From positions 248,001-312,000 of the forward strand of contig NZ_ACVO01000015.1 of assembly GCF_000175615.1 (NCBI RefSeq): a stretch of 64,000 bases of DNA, in the 5' to 3' direction. Source of the stretch: Rothia mucilaginosa ATCC 25296. GTDB taxonomy: Bacteria > Actinomycetota > Actinomycetes > Actinomycetales > Micrococcaceae. The position numbers were made by a program, and so were the translations under genes. Below are positions 51,341 through 61,185 of the stretch, piece by piece (the stretch's first letter is position 1; each line of letters opens with the position of its first letter). A model generated the notes under the pieces. The model had not been told where the DNA came from. It saw only the letters and a program-made list of their open reading frames with translations, and did not search any database.

Positions 51341-52297
51341 CTAGTTCTTACGCAGAAGAACCTGCTCCACGGTATGCTCGGCACCCTTCTGCAGAATCAA
51401 ATGCGCACGAGCACGAGTCGGCAAAACATTCTGCACCAGATTAGGCTCATTCACGCTCTTCCAAATGCCGGTCGCTACCTCAACCGCCTGCTCATCGCTC
51501 AACTCCGCATAACGCTTGAAATATGACTCCGGATTCGCAAAAGCTGAAGAACGCAGAGTCAAGAAACGATTTACATACCAGCGCTCAATATCCTCAGTGC
51601 GGGCATCTACATAAATAGAGAAATCAAAGAAATCACTCAGCGTCAGATCAGAAGTCTCCGGACCCTCAGCCTGCGAAGGTGCCAAAACATTCAAACCCTC
51701 AAGAATCAGAACATCCGGTGCGGTGACCTCAATATGCTCATCCGGCATGATGTCGTAATACAGGTGTGAATACTTCGGCGCCACCACACGCTCGGCACCA
51801 GACTTCACCTGCGACACAAAATTCAACAGAGCACGGCGATCATAAGACTCCGGGAAACCCTTACGGTGCATAATACCGCGACGCTGAAGCTCAGCATTCG
51901 GGTACAAGAAACCATCCGTAGTCACCAACTGAACCTTCGGAGTCGAAGGCCAACGGCTCAAAAGAGCCTGCAAAATACGTGCCGTCGTCGACTTACCCAC
52001 AGCAACAGAACCCGCCACACCAATAATGAACGGGACGCGGCGCTGAGACACATGCAGAAAATCATTCGTCATATGGTTCAACGAAGAAGCAGCAGTCACA
52101 TACAGGTTAAGAAGACGAGAAACCGGCAGATAAATACGCTGCACCTCCTCAAGGTCGACAGTTTCACCCAGGCCTCGAAGAGACTCAATTTCCTCAGCAC
52201 TGAGGGGAACAGAAATCTCATCGGCTAGGTGCGACCAACGGGAACGGTCAAGATGCATGAAGCGGTCATCGCCAGAAAAATACGGTGCGGTGCTCAT
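51341..52297 (-). CDS. coaA: Pantothenate kinase, type I
   Basis: CoaA phosphorylates pantothenate, the first step to coenzyme A. It has 318 residues. The P-loop is [24 protein letters not shown] and the dimer motifs are family-like. The C-terminal region is normal. No Shine-Dalgarno site is seen; a TACACT lies 7 bases before the ATG. Confidence 0.96.
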   Translation of the reverse strand: MSTAPYFSGDDRFMHLDRSRWSHLADEISVPLSAEEIESLRGLGETVDLEEVQRIYLPVSRLLNLYVTAASSLNHMTNDFLHVSQRRVPFIIGVAGSVAVGKSTTARILQALLSRWPSTPKVQLVTTDGFLYPNAELQRRGIMHRKGFPESYDRRALLNFVSQVKSGAERVVAPKYSHLYYDIMPDEHIEVTAPDVLILEGLNVLAPSQAEGPETSDLTLSDFFDFSIYVDARTEDIERWYVNRFLTLRSSAFANPESYFKRYAELSDEQAVEVATGIWKSVNEPNLVQNVLPTRARAHLILQKGAEHTVEQVLLRKN

Positions 52298-52304
52298 TTA
52301 TCTA

Positions 52305-52310
52305 AGTGTA
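52305..52310 (-). promoter_or_regulatory. -10 element for leaderless coaA
   Basis: TACACT on the minus strand, 7 bases (TAGATAA) before the ATG. It lies back to back with the glmS promoter, in a 184-base divergent region. Confidence 0.45.
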
Positions 52311-52469
52311 CGAACTTTCAGCCCGTGGGGAAAATACCCGCCCTCACGGTTTGTTTGTAGAAATAAATGTATGGAAAGAAAAGGGTAAAACCTGAAAAAG
52401 CCAGGAAAGCCACAATAAACGTGACGTATAACGGTATTTCACCGTGCGCATATCTGGATACTTGTGGGA

Positions 52470-52475
52470 TAAACT
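52470..52475 (+). promoter_or_regulatory. -10 element for leaderless glmS
   Basis: TAAACT lies 6 bases (TATAGC) before the ATG, and there is no ribosome binding site at proper spacing. There is no room for a glmS ribozyme in this leader. Confidence 0.5.
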
Positions 52476-52481
52476 TATAGC

Positions 52482-54365
52482 ATGTGTGGAATCGTAGGAT
52501 ATGTAGGTCTGGACACTGCTCCGGACGGTAACAAGTTTGACCACAACGCATACGATGTGGTCCTCGAAGGTCTGCGCCGCCAGGAATACCGCGGCTATGA
52601 CTCTGCTGGCGTGGCACTCGTGTGCCCCGACGGCATCGTATTCCGTAAGAAGGCCGGTAAGCTCCTGAACCTTGAAAATGAGGTTAAGGAACACCCCCTG
52701 CCGGACTCCCAGATTGGTATCGGTCACACCCGTTGGGCAACCCACGGTGGACCCACCGACAACAACGCTCACCCCCACGTTGTCGACAACGGCCGCCTCG
52801 CCGTCGTACACAACGGTATTATCGAAAACTTCGCAGAACTGCGTGCCGAACTGCTCGCCGAAGGCGTAGAGTTCGCATCTCAGACCGACACCGAGGTAGC
52901 TGCAGCAACCATCGCAAGCATCTACAACAAGCTCGGCACCGGTGACCTCACCGAGGCAGTACGCGTCGCATCCAACCGCCTCGAAGGTGCATTCACCATC
53001 CTGGCTGTGCACGCAGACCACCCGGACCGCGTTGTGGCAACCCGCCGCAACTCCCCGCTGGTCATCGGCCTGGGCGAGAACGAAAACTTCCTCGGTTCGG
53101 ACGTCTCCGCGTTCATTGACTACACCAAGGAAGCCGTCGAAATGGGTCAGGACCAGATCGTGACCATCACCGGCACCGACTACTCCATCATCGACTTCGA
53201 AGGTAACCCCGCAGAGGGCAAGCCCTTCCACATCGAATGGGACGCAGCAGCAGCTGAAAAGGGCGGATTCAACTCCTTTATGGAGAAGGAAATCCACGAG
53301 CAGCCCACCGCAGTTGAGCAGACCCTCATGGGCCGCCTCGACGAAAACGGCAACCTCACCCTCGACGAACTGAACATTGACGACTCGGTGCTGCGCACCA
53401 TCGACAAGATCATCGTCGTCGCATGTGGTACCGCAGCATACGCAGGCCAGGTGGCACGCTACGCCATCGAGCACTGGTGCCGCATCCCCACCGAGGTTGA
53501 GCTCGCACACGAGTTCCGCTACCGCGACCCCATCGTGAACGAGAAGACCCTCATCGTGGCACTCTCGCAGTCCGGCGAAACCATGGACACCCTGATGGCA
53601 GTGCGCCACGCACGCGAACAGGGCGCAAAGGTTATCTCCATCTGCAACACCCACGGCTCGACCCTGCCCCGCGAATCCGACGCTGCGCTGTACACTCACG
53701 CAGGCCCCGAAATCGCAGTGGCATCCACCAAGGCATTCCTGGCACAGATCACTGCAGCATACCTGCTCGGCCTGTACCTGGCACAGCTGCGCGGCAACAA
53801 GTACAAGGACGAAATTGCTTCGATCCTCGCCGAGCTGCAGAACATGCCCGCAAAGATCCAGAAGGTCATCGACAACGACACCCAGGTCAAGGAACTGGGC
53901 GTCGAAATGAAGGATGCCTCCTCCGTGATCTTCCTCGGCCGCCACGTGGGCTTCCCCGTCGCAATGGAAGGCGCACTCAAGCTCAAGGAAATCACCTACA
54001 TCCACGCTGAAGGCTTCGCAGCAGGCGAGCTCAAGCACGGCCCCATCGCACTGATCGATGAAGGCCAGCCGGTCATCGTAGTGGTTCCCTCCGCAAACGG
54101 TCGCGACTCCCTGCACGGCAAGGTCGTCTCCAACATCCAGGAAGTGCGCGCTCGCGGCGCCTTCACCATCGTCATCGCCGAGGAAGGCGACGAGGCCGTC
54201 AAGCCCTACGCAGACCGCCTCATCACCGTCCCGGCATGCCCCTCGCTGCTGCAGCCCCTGCTGGCAACCGTGCCCCTGCAGATTTTCGCATGCGCACTGG
54301 CAGAAGCTAAGGGCCTGGACGTTGACCAGCCGCGTAACCTCGCAAAGTCCGTGACCGTGGAGTAG
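52482..54365 (+). CDS. glmS: Glutamine-fructose-6-phosphate aminotransferase (isomerising)
   Basis: GlmS makes glucosamine-6-phosphate from fructose-6-phosphate and glutamine. It has 627 residues. The N-terminal amidotransferase begins MCGIVGYVG with catalytic C2; GHTRWATHGGPT is the glutamine site. Two SIS sugar-isomerase domains lie at about 295-430 and 465-610, ending DQPRNLAKSVTVE. The gene appears leaderless. With glmM 3 kb upstream and alr 7 kb downstream, it belongs to an envelope precursor region. Confidence 0.98.
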   Translation: MCGIVGYVGLDTAPDGNKFDHNAYDVVLEGLRRQEYRGYDSAGVALVCPDGIVFRKKAGKLLNLENEVKEHPLPDSQIGIGHTRWATHGGPTDNNAHPHVVDNGRLAVVHNGIIENFAELRAELLAEGVEFASQTDTEVAAATIASIYNKLGTGDLTEAVRVASNRLEGAFTILAVHADHPDRVVATRRNSPLVIGLGENENFLGSDVSAFIDYTKEAVEMGQDQIVTITGTDYSIIDFEGNPAEGKPFHIEWDAAAAEKGGFNSFMEKEIHEQPTAVEQTLMGRLDENGNLTLDELNIDDSVLRTIDKIIVVACGTAAYAGQVARYAIEHWCRIPTEVELAHEFRYRDPIVNEKTLIVALSQSGETMDTLMAVRHAREQGAKVISICNTHGSTLPRESDAALYTHAGPEIAVASTKAFLAQITAAYLLGLYLAQLRGNKYKDEIASILAELQNMPAKIQKVIDNDTQVKELGVEMKDASSVIFLGRHVGFPVAMEGALKLKEITYIHAEGFAAGELKHGPIALIDEGQPVIVVVPSANGRDSLHGKVVSNIQEVRARGAFTIVIAEEGDEAVKPYADRLITVPACPSLLQPLLATVPLQIFACALAEAKGLDVDQPRNLAKSVTVE

Positions 54366-54419
54366 TCCTCAGAAGTAATCATCTGGAGTAATCCTCGGAA
54401 ATCGCCTCGGCGATAACGA

Positions 54420-54462
54420 AAGGGCGGTGGTTGAGTTCTCTAAGAACTCAACCACCGCCCTT
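54420..54462 (+). terminator. glmS terminator
   Basis: AAGGGCGGTGGTTGAGTTCT and AGAACTCAACCACCGCCCTT form a perfect 20-bp stem with a 3-base loop, then TGTCGTTT. Confidence 0.94.
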
Positions 54463-54640
54463 GTCGTTTACTTAGGCGGTTATTCGTGGAGTAACCAAAA
54501 AATGACGCTGTGAAACAGACATCAACCATGCGTCATATTTGACGCTATCCCACCTAAAAGAAACGAATCTCGCTAGACTTAAAACAAGAGAAACCGCAAA
54601 CAGGACGCGGTTACCACCCCTACCGTAAAAGGTGAAGCTC

Positions 54641-55078
54641 ATGATCATGGGAATCGGCGTAGATACCGTCAACATTGAACGATTCGAACGAATTGTCACC
54701 GAAACACCCGCCTTCGTCCGCCGCGTCTTCACCCCCAACGAACGCACCCGGAACGTACGCTCCCAAGCCGTACGATTTGCCGCCAAAGAAGCAGTCGCAA
54801 AAGTACTCGGAGCGCCCGCCGGACTCAACTGGCAAGACTGCGAAGTAGCCACCGCCGAAAGCGGCCAGCCCTACCTCATCATTCAGGGCACCATCGCCCG
54901 CCGAGCCAAAGAACTCGGCATCAACCGCATTCACCTCTCGCTGACCCACGACGAACCCATGGCCATCGCCATCGCAACCGCCGAATACCTCAGCGACGCA
55001 GAACTGGCGCACCTGCAAAAGTTCAACCCCGAAAGCTACCGACTCAGCGTCATCGCCGGTGACGACACCGACGACTAA
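54641..55078 (+). CDS. acpS: Holo-[acyl-carrier-protein] synthase
   Basis: AcpS attaches the 4'-phosphopantetheine arm of coenzyme A to acyl carrier protein. The ATG at 54641 (MIMGIGVDTVNIERFERI) follows AAAAGG by 8 bases; a GTG at 54632 is less likely. It is 145 residues. The metal-binding D9 in GVDTVN and E57 region in FAAKEAVAKVLG are present. It leads into the NAD(P)HX gene across a 16-bp tandem duplication. Its substrate, CoA, depends on coaA nearby. Confidence 0.94.
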   Translation: MIMGIGVDTVNIERFERIVTETPAFVRRVFTPNERTRNVRSQAVRFAAKEAVAKVLGAPAGLNWQDCEVATAESGQPYLIIQGTIARRAKELGINRIHLSLTHDEPMAIAIATAEYLSDAELAHLQKFNPESYRLSVIAGDDTDD

Positions 55079-55108
55079 CGCAGAGTCACACCAACGCAGA
55101 GTCACACC
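55077..55108 (+). repeat. 16-bp tandem duplication after acpS
   Basis: AACGCAGAGTCACACC occurs twice in a row, starting at the last two bases of the acpS stop codon. It is probably a recent slippage event. Confidence 0.85.
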
Positions 55109-55164
55109 AACACCACAACCAGGTGACCCCTAAGGCCCGCACGGTGCCACCCAAGGAGACAGCA

Positions 55165-56751
55165 ATGAAGCTCATCTACACTGCTTCCCAGGTACGCGAA
55201 GCAGAAAAGCCCTACATCGAAGCCGCCGACTACGACGGCTACCTCATGCAACGCGCCGCAGATGCCGTCGCAGCCGAAGCGCAGGAACTACTCCACGGCA
55301 CAGAAAACGCCAAAATCCTGCTCCTCATCGGCCCGGGCAACAACGGCGCAGACACCATCTACGCCGGTGCCCGCCTCAGCGCCAAGGGCCACCGCGTTGA
55401 CGCAGTCATCTTCGACCCCAGCGAAAAGAACCTCGAACTCATCGCCCGCGAAGGCGGCGAAGGCACCCGCGTACTCGACCCCGAACACACCCTCGAACAC
55501 CTTACCGGCTACGACCTGACCATTGACGGCATCCTCGGTACCGGCTCCAGCGGCGCCGTACGCGGTAGCGCCGGCGAATACCTGGGCGTACTCCGTGCAG
55601 CGCAGCTCGACGGTAAGCTCGGCGCAGTCCTCGCAGTAGACACCCCCTCCGGAGTCGACAACAACCGCGGAACCGTGCACGAACCCTCCCTGCGCGCCGA
55701 CCGCACCGTCACCTTCATCGGCCACAAGCTACCGGCAGGCACCTGCCACAGCGTCCACTCCGGAGACATCAAACTCTACGACCTGGGCGTTCCCGAAGCC
55801 CTCAACTCCCACAAGCCCGCCCTGCGCGTTCTCGACCGCGAAGACTACCGCGAACTCATCGAAGTACCCGACGAGCACTCCCACAAGTACACCCGCGGCG
55901 TACTGGGCATGCTCACCGGTAGCTTCGAATATCCCGGCGCCGCCCTCATGAGTGTACGCGCAGCCCTCAACACCGGCGTGGGCATGATCCGCTTCAACGC
56001 CAACTCTCACGAGCTACGCCAGCTCATGATTGCTCACAACCCCGAAACCGTCTACTTCAGCGGCGCCCCCGCCCTGCAGAGGGTCACCGTCTGGGCTGGA
56101 GGTTCCGGCTCTAGCCACGACTCGCTGGATAAGAACCGCTACCTGCTCCACTCGCCCGAACCCGCCATCCTCGACGCGGGTGCCTGCGACCTGGCGGCAG
56201 AATACCTGGCAACCGGTAAGCACCTCGGCTCCCACAAGATCCTCACCCCGCACGCGGCAGAACTCGAACGCTTCCTGCGCATCGTGCACGAGCTCGCCCC
56301 CGAAACCTGGAAGAAGCACCTGGGTGACGCCATCGTACCCAGCCGCAAGGATATCGACGCAGAGCCCTTCCGCTGGGTGCGTGCCGCCTCCGAGCTTTCC
56401 GGTGCCACCGTCATGCTCAAGGGCGGCTACACGCTCATTGCGGCACCCAACGGCGCCACCTATAGCGTTGCCGGAGGAAGCCCCTGGCTCGCCACCGCAG
56501 GCAGCGGCGACACCCTCACCGGCATCTACGGCGCCCTGCTCGCCCAAACCGTAGCCGCCTTCGACGCCCGCGGAGAAGCCCTAGAAGGCTGCACCTTCGC
56601 CTCCATCGGCGCGCTCGCAGTCTACCTGCACGGTGAAGCAGCACGCGCCAGCGCCACCGGAGGCGTCAAGGACGCTCTGCCCGGCCCGGCACCCGCAACC
56701 CGCGTCGCGCAGATGCTCCCCGAAGTCATCGCGCGCCTCATCGCCGAATAA
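55165..56751 (+). CDS. nnr: Bifunctional NAD(P)HX epimerase and dehydratase
   Basis: This repairs hydrated NADH and NADPH: the N-terminal YjeF_N domain (about 1-215) interconverts epimers and the C-terminal kinase-like domain (about 240-525) dehydrates the S form using ADP or ATP. The ATG at 55165 follows AAGGAG. The N-terminal motif reads GPGNNGADT where most homologues have GGDG. AVDTPSGVD carries the catalytic Asp. The C-terminal half has LTPHAAELERF and AGSGDTLTG. It is 528 residues. It is commonly next to glmS, acpS and alr in actinobacteria. Confidence 0.94.
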   Translation: MKLIYTASQVREAEKPYIEAADYDGYLMQRAADAVAAEAQELLHGTENAKILLLIGPGNNGADTIYAGARLSAKGHRVDAVIFDPSEKNLELIAREGGEGTRVLDPEHTLEHLTGYDLTIDGILGTGSSGAVRGSAGEYLGVLRAAQLDGKLGAVLAVDTPSGVDNNRGTVHEPSLRADRTVTFIGHKLPAGTCHSVHSGDIKLYDLGVPEALNSHKPALRVLDREDYRELIEVPDEHSHKYTRGVLGMLTGSFEYPGAALMSVRAALNTGVGMIRFNANSHELRQLMIAHNPETVYFSGAPALQRVTVWAGGSGSSHDSLDKNRYLLHSPEPAILDAGACDLAAEYLATGKHLGSHKILTPHAAELERFLRIVHELAPETWKKHLGDAIVPSRKDIDAEPFRWVRAASELSGATVMLKGGYTLIAAPNGATYSVAGGSPWLATAGSGDTLTGIYGALLAQTVAAFDARGEALEGCTFASIGALAVYLHGEAARASATGGVKDALPGPAPATRVAQMLPEVIARLIAE

Positions 56752-56845
56752 GGGAGAGAGGCCCAGCGCACCTCCATTCCTAGCGTCCTAACAACCCAGC
56801 GTCCTAACGAGATTCCTTTCTGAAAGCACTGGGCAAAGGCACACA

Positions 56846-56886
56846 GAAGGGGCGTGAATCCATCGGAAATGGATTCACGCCCCTTC
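56846..56886. terminator. Bidirectional terminator between convergent genes
   Basis: GAAGGGGCGTGAATCCAT and ATGGATTCACGCCCCTTC form a perfect 18-bp stem with a CGGAA loop, between the NAD(P)HX gene and the sugar transferase gene. Confidence 0.88.
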
Positions 56887-56986
56887 AACGCGCTTATATC
56901 AATGTACGATACCGAGCTGCCTGTGCCGGGACAGCATCACTAAAAACCGGAATACACACCAGCGGGAGAAACTCCCACCACCCTTC

Positions 56987-58555
56987 TTAGTACGCGCCTT
57001 CCTTAGCGAAAACCGCACGGACAGTACGCAGAAGAATAATGAAGTCACCGGTAAGCGACCAGTTCTCAACATAGTAGAGATCCAGACGAACCGACTCTTC
57101 CCAGGAGAGATCACTACGACCCGAAACCTGCCACAGACCGGTAATACCCGGCTTCACCAGCAGGCGGCGGTACGCAATGTCCTCGTACTGCTCAACTTCC
57201 TCAACCAGCGGAGGACGCGGACCCACCAGCGACATATCGCCAATGAACACGTTCCACAGCTGAGGCAGCTCATCAATCGAATACTTACGGATGAACTTAC
57301 CAATGGGGGTAATACGCGGGTCGTCCTTCATCTTGAAGAGCACGCCGTTACCCTCGTTCTGCTCCATGAGGCGCTTCTTGACCTCTTCAGCGTCAGTACG
57401 CATCGAACGGAACTTCACCATCTTGAAAAGCTCACCGTTCAGACCCACACGGTTCTGCAGGAAGAAGACTGGGCCACCATCACGCTTCACCAGCAGTGCC
57501 ACCACCAGGAATAGCGGAGAGAGCAGAATCAAACCCAGACCCGAAGACACAACATCCACGGTGCGCTTGAAGAACGCCGACAGACCGGTAATACGCGGAG
57601 TCGACACGTGCACCAGCGGCAGACCGTTCAACGGCTGCATGTGCATACGAGGACCAGCAATATCGGTCGTCGCAGGAGCCATAATCAGCGAAATATGCGC
57701 ATCAGCCAGCTTCCAACCCAGCAGGCGAACCTGATCCGGGCTCAAGTGGTGGCCATTCGTAACAGCGACCATATGGATATCGTTCTCGCGGATAGCATCC
57801 ATAATGTCAGCCGGAGAAGTGCTGTAACCAAGCACCGGAATCGGTGCGCCAGCAACAGTGGTACCCGGAGTGAAACCGGGCAGATAGAACGCAGCGGGGG
57901 ACAGGCCGGAAGCAACCACGCCCTCCAGGTTCTTGTACAGGTGCTGACCGGTCGTCACATCAGAAATAATCATGACGCGAGTCAACGCGCGACCGCGAGT
58001 ACGCGAACGCACCAGACCCTGACGAATAACCCAACGCTCCATCAGTAGGAAGAACAGGCCCAGCGGGTAAGCAATCAGCAGGTACATGCGGGTGACGTCA
58101 ACCTTGAGGAAGAATGCCACAATAATCAGCAGACAGAAGAAATAGGTGCTACCGCGAGTAATGAGACGGTACTCCTCGTTGCCGAAACCCATGATGCGCA
58201 GGCTACGGGAGCCGTTCACCTGGAGGATAAACCACCATCCAACGGTCAGGCCAATACCCAAGAAGATATAGTCCATCGCGGGCACACGGCCATCGAGGAC
58301 ATTAATAGGCCAAACGTTCACGTAGGGCAGGTCAGCATTCTCCCACCCGAAACGAATCAGATGCGCAGCGATAACCGCAATAGCAATGGCGAGAAAATCG
58401 CCAAAGTAAAGGGCACGCTGAACCTTCGGATGCCAGCTTCGCTTGACGACGAAGTCTGCACCCCACATTTTTTTAAGACGATCTTGTACTTTCAAAGGTG
58501 TAATCTTCCCCGGAAATTTGTCCTGTGTCGTGGACTGAGAGCGGCGAATAGGCAC
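56987..58555 (-). CDS. Exopolysaccharide-type polyprenyl-phosphate sugar transferase
   Basis: This enzyme transfers a sugar-1-phosphate to undecaprenyl phosphate, priming surface polysaccharide synthesis. It has 522 residues. Four or five transmembrane helices lie at about 50-175, followed by a nucleotide-binding-like middle domain. A further helix at about 325-350 introduces the C-terminal catalytic domain with KFRSMRTDAEE, DELPQLWNV, SLVGPRPP and KPGITGLWQVSGRSD. The start is GTG after AGGGG. No wzx/wzy genes are next to it, so the rest of the pathway lies elsewhere. The donor sugar is unknown. Confidence 0.93.
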   Translation of the reverse strand: MPIRRSQSTTQDKFPGKITPLKVQDRLKKMWGADFVVKRSWHPKVQRALYFGDFLAIAIAVIAAHLIRFGWENADLPYVNVWPINVLDGRVPAMDYIFLGIGLTVGWWFILQVNGSRSLRIMGFGNEEYRLITRGSTYFFCLLIIVAFFLKVDVTRMYLLIAYPLGLFFLLMERWVIRQGLVRSRTRGRALTRVMIISDVTTGQHLYKNLEGVVASGLSPAAFYLPGFTPGTTVAGAPIPVLGYSTSPADIMDAIRENDIHMVAVTNGHHLSPDQVRLLGWKLADAHISLIMAPATTDIAGPRMHMQPLNGLPLVHVSTPRITGLSAFFKRTVDVVSSGLGLILLSPLFLVVALLVKRDGGPVFFLQNRVGLNGELFKMVKFRSMRTDAEEVKKRLMEQNEGNGVLFKMKDDPRITPIGKFIRKYSIDELPQLWNVFIGDMSLVGPRPPLVEEVEQYEDIAYRRLLVKPGITGLWQVSGRSDLSWEESVRLDLYYVENWSLTGDFIILLRTVRAVFAKEGAY

Positions 58556-58967
58556 AATAACCCCTAATTATCGGTGTAAGGGAGACGTGTCCTAATCTTT
58601 AATCTGATGAATGAGTGAACCCTTAATCTTGCTGAGTGAATAATGGCAGAGATTACGGTAAAGGCGCTGGTAAGACGCCTAGTGGAGCGTATATAGAGCT
58701 GAAGAGCACATAAACGTGTTCCGTAAACTATTCTACGGGGTCGGGGGTCTTACGTCTCGAAGAATGACGGCACAAAGCCTCTCTGGAGTGATGAAATCAA
58801 TCACAGAGTCTGAAGGACATAATAGTCTTCAGAAGGAAAGCTGAGTGAAGCCAAGAAGCTTCCCAAAGTATCAGCATGTTTCACGCGTCTGCAGAAAAAC
58901 AAAAACCGACAGATAAAAGACAAACCCCGAAGCCCCAAACCCCTAAGCGCAGGGCGCAAAAGAGACA
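58556..58967. other. Spacer upstream of the sugar transferase gene
   Basis: About 410 bases with no gene seen on either strand. It should hold the promoter of the minus-strand sugar transferase. One weak inverted repeat, CCGTA/TACGG at 58721-58738, was noticed. Confidence 0.5.
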
Positions 58968-59750
58968 TTAAGGACGCTCAAGCCCCGCACGATCCAAAAT
59001 GAAATCAATCATCGGCTCATAACGACGCGGCGGAACGTTATCATCCATCGGCACGCACACCGGCAGATCCCCCTGCTCAGCCGCCACAAACAGACCCGGA
59101 TCATTACAATCCGCAATACCAATCGTCAGCAGCTTACAGGTCGAGGACGCATAACCAGCCATACCGTGATCCGAAACCACCAGATCCGGAGTCACACCGC
59201 GCGCTTTCAACTGATCCAGCGCGATGCGCATCGGGCCGGGGAAATGCGTATGCTGCAGATTACCGTACTGCTCAAACATCACGACATCCATAACCTGACG
59301 GACATCGCCGTCCAGGAAGCGCTCGCCCTCCTCAATCTGAAGAACCTCAGCGCCGGCAGCCTTCGCAGCCGCAGCCATCACCGCATAGATGGGGAACAGA
59401 CCCGCCGGGTGACCGGTCGCAAACAGAATACGAGAACCCGCACGCACCGCCTCACCGAAGATGCGGGCGTACTCCTCCAGTGCGCTGATGCACTGCTTGG
59501 CACCAATAGTGTCCTGGCCGTGAGTATGCGAACGATCCGGGTTCAGACCCGCGCGGCGCACCATCACCTCAAACACCGAATCGTAATCCCACTCGCGGGT
59601 CCACTGCACACCGAACTCAAGGTGCTCATTACCATCCAGGAAACCCTGAATATGGTCCAGGTTATTCTCTCGGGCGGTTGCCACCTCGCCGGTAATACGC
59701 ACAGAATCCAGGTACGCGGCGAACTCATCGCGGCTCATCGAGAAAGACAT
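58968..59750 (-). CDS. Conserved protein after mshA, possibly a phosphatase
   Basis: A 260-residue soluble protein. I do not recognise a named family with certainty; similar actinobacterial proteins are, as I recall, often labelled phosphatase. It contains DRSHTHGQDTIGAKQC, then FATGHPAGLFPIY and LVVSDHGMAGYASS, patches of His, Asp and Gly that could form a metal or phosphate site. No signal peptide or membrane segment is seen. It lies 28 bases after mshA on the same strand, so it is probably co-transcribed. In mycothiol synthesis, the step after MshA (dephosphorylation of GlcNAc-inositol phosphate, 'MshA2') has no assigned enzyme as far as I know. That makes this a candidate, by context only. 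Confidence 0.8.
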   Translation of the reverse strand: MSFSMSRDEFAAYLDSVRITGEVATARENNLDHIQGFLDGNEHLEFGVQWTREWDYDSVFEVMVRRAGLNPDRSHTHGQDTIGAKQCISALEEYARIFGEAVRAGSRILFATGHPAGLFPIYAVMAAAAKAAGAEVLQIEEGERFLDGDVRQVMDVVMFEQYGNLQHTHFPGPMRIALDQLKARGVTPDLVVSDHGMAGYASSTCKLLTIGIADCNDPGLFVAAEQGDLPVCVPMDDNVPPRRYEPMIDFILDRAGLERP

Positions 59751-59778
59751 TAAAACTCCTCACAACGTGAAAAATACA

Positions 59779-61041
59779 TTACTGCGAGATACCCTCACGT
59801 ACCTCGGCATAAGCTTCCAGGGTCTTACGCGCCGTCTGCTCCCAACCCATCGTGCGGGCACGCGCCGCGGCATTCGCACCCAACGAATGACGCAGATATG
59901 GGGCACGCACCAGACGCTCAATAGCCGCAGCCCAACGTTCTGGGGTGCGCGGCGCCACCAGCAGGCCCGTGCGGTGGTTCTCCACCGCAAAGCGCAGACC
60001 GTCAGCATCCGTAGCGAGCACCGCCGCGCCGCACGCCTGCGCCTCCAGAGCCACCAACCCGAACGTCTCAGACGACGACGGGGACGCCACAATGTCGGCG
60101 GCACGGAAAATATTCGCCAACTCAGACGCCGGAACCGGGTCCTTCAAATGCACCCGATCTGCCACACCCAGCTCAGCTGCGCGCTGCAACAGGCGGCGCT
60201 CATAATCCGAATCGGAACGACCAATAATATCCACGTCCACCTGCAGGTCGGAGGGGAGCAGTGCGAGCGCCTCCACCAGCAGATGCGGGCCTTTCAACGG
60301 CTGAGGCCTACCAGCAAACACAACGCGGCAACGAGTCTCCGAGGTGTCATTGAGCGGATGCACGCCAGGAATCGTATGGAAAATCGAGGTGTCAACACCC
60401 GGCGGGATAATGGCAAGCTTCTGCGCATCCGTACCGTAGTACTCGCCCATCTGCTGCGCCTCCAGGGGAGTATTCACAATCACCCGGCTCGCGGAGCTAC
60501 TCATCAGACGCTCGGCGCGGTAGCGTTCTTCAGGCTCGGGTGCTTCACCTTCGCCGCGGCGCGCATCCTTGGCGGCAGCCGTCGTATGCGGAGTGAAAAG
60601 AACGGGGACCGGGAAGCCGGCGCCCTGAGCCGACCACAACTGGGATGCGCGAGCCGCAGCCTGACCAGACAGCCAATAGTGGGCGTGAATAATATCCGGG
60701 GTGTACAGTGCCTGCTCCACGCACGCCTGCGCAAAATCATCGGTGACCGTAGCCAACTCGTTCTTCGAAAGACCACGAGCAGACGGAAGATCAAGGCTGT
60801 GGCGCACAATGCGCTCGCCGGGCTGAGGAGGCTGATGGAACGGCGAATCAGCCGGAAGCGCCTCACCGCGGTCCAGGGTGAAAACCTCAACCCGTAGTTC
60901 GGGATCGAGCTCCAGCATGGCATGCACCGATCGGGCAATATAGACGTTCATGCCGCCTGCATCTCCGCTACCGGGCTGCGCAAAAGGGTCGGTGTGCATG
61001 GAATACACGTGAACCGTCCGAACCGGCGGCAGAGTGCTCAT
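59779..61041 (-). CDS. mshA: D-inositol 3-phosphate glycosyltransferase (mycothiol synthesis)
   Basis: MshA joins GlcNAc from UDP-GlcNAc to inositol-3-phosphate, the first step to mycothiol, the actinobacterial thiol. It has 420 residues and a GT-B fold. The N-terminal motif HTDPFAQPGSGDAGGMNVYI, then IIHAHYWLSG, closely match the MshA subfamily. The C-terminal half has VVFAGRPQPLKGPHLLVEA and SSSETFGLVALEAQACG. GAGAGGA lies about 11 bases before the ATG. A general GT4 glycosyltransferase is the alternative, but the GDAGGMN context favours MshA. Confidence 0.9.
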   Translation of the reverse strand: MSTLPPVRTVHVYSMHTDPFAQPGSGDAGGMNVYIARSVHAMLELDPELRVEVFTLDRGEALPADSPFHQPPQPGERIVRHSLDLPSARGLSKNELATVTDDFAQACVEQALYTPDIIHAHYWLSGQAAARASQLWSAQGAGFPVPVLFTPHTTAAAKDARRGEGEAPEPEERYRAERLMSSSASRVIVNTPLEAQQMGEYYGTDAQKLAIIPPGVDTSIFHTIPGVHPLNDTSETRCRVVFAGRPQPLKGPHLLVEALALLPSDLQVDVDIIGRSDSDYERRLLQRAAELGVADRVHLKDPVPASELANIFRAADIVASPSSSETFGLVALEAQACGAAVLATDADGLRFAVENHRTGLLVAPRTPERWAAAIERLVRAPYLRHSLGANAAARARTMGWEQTARKTLEAYAEVREGISQ

Positions 61042-61185
61042 CGATGCTTTCCTCTCTCAAAGGTGTACCTGACCTAGTGTAGCGCGACAGGACTTTCGCA
61101 CACCGGGAGGTCTAAAATTTAGTAGAAAAGAGGCTGACCAAGCGCAGCCTGTAGTACCCGCCCGTCAGAAGGACCGTGAAGGACC

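Noticed and set aside
52298..52481. glmS ribozyme upstream of glmS
   Set aside because: The -10 element lies 6 bases before the ATG, leaving no leader, and no ribozyme core was recognised.
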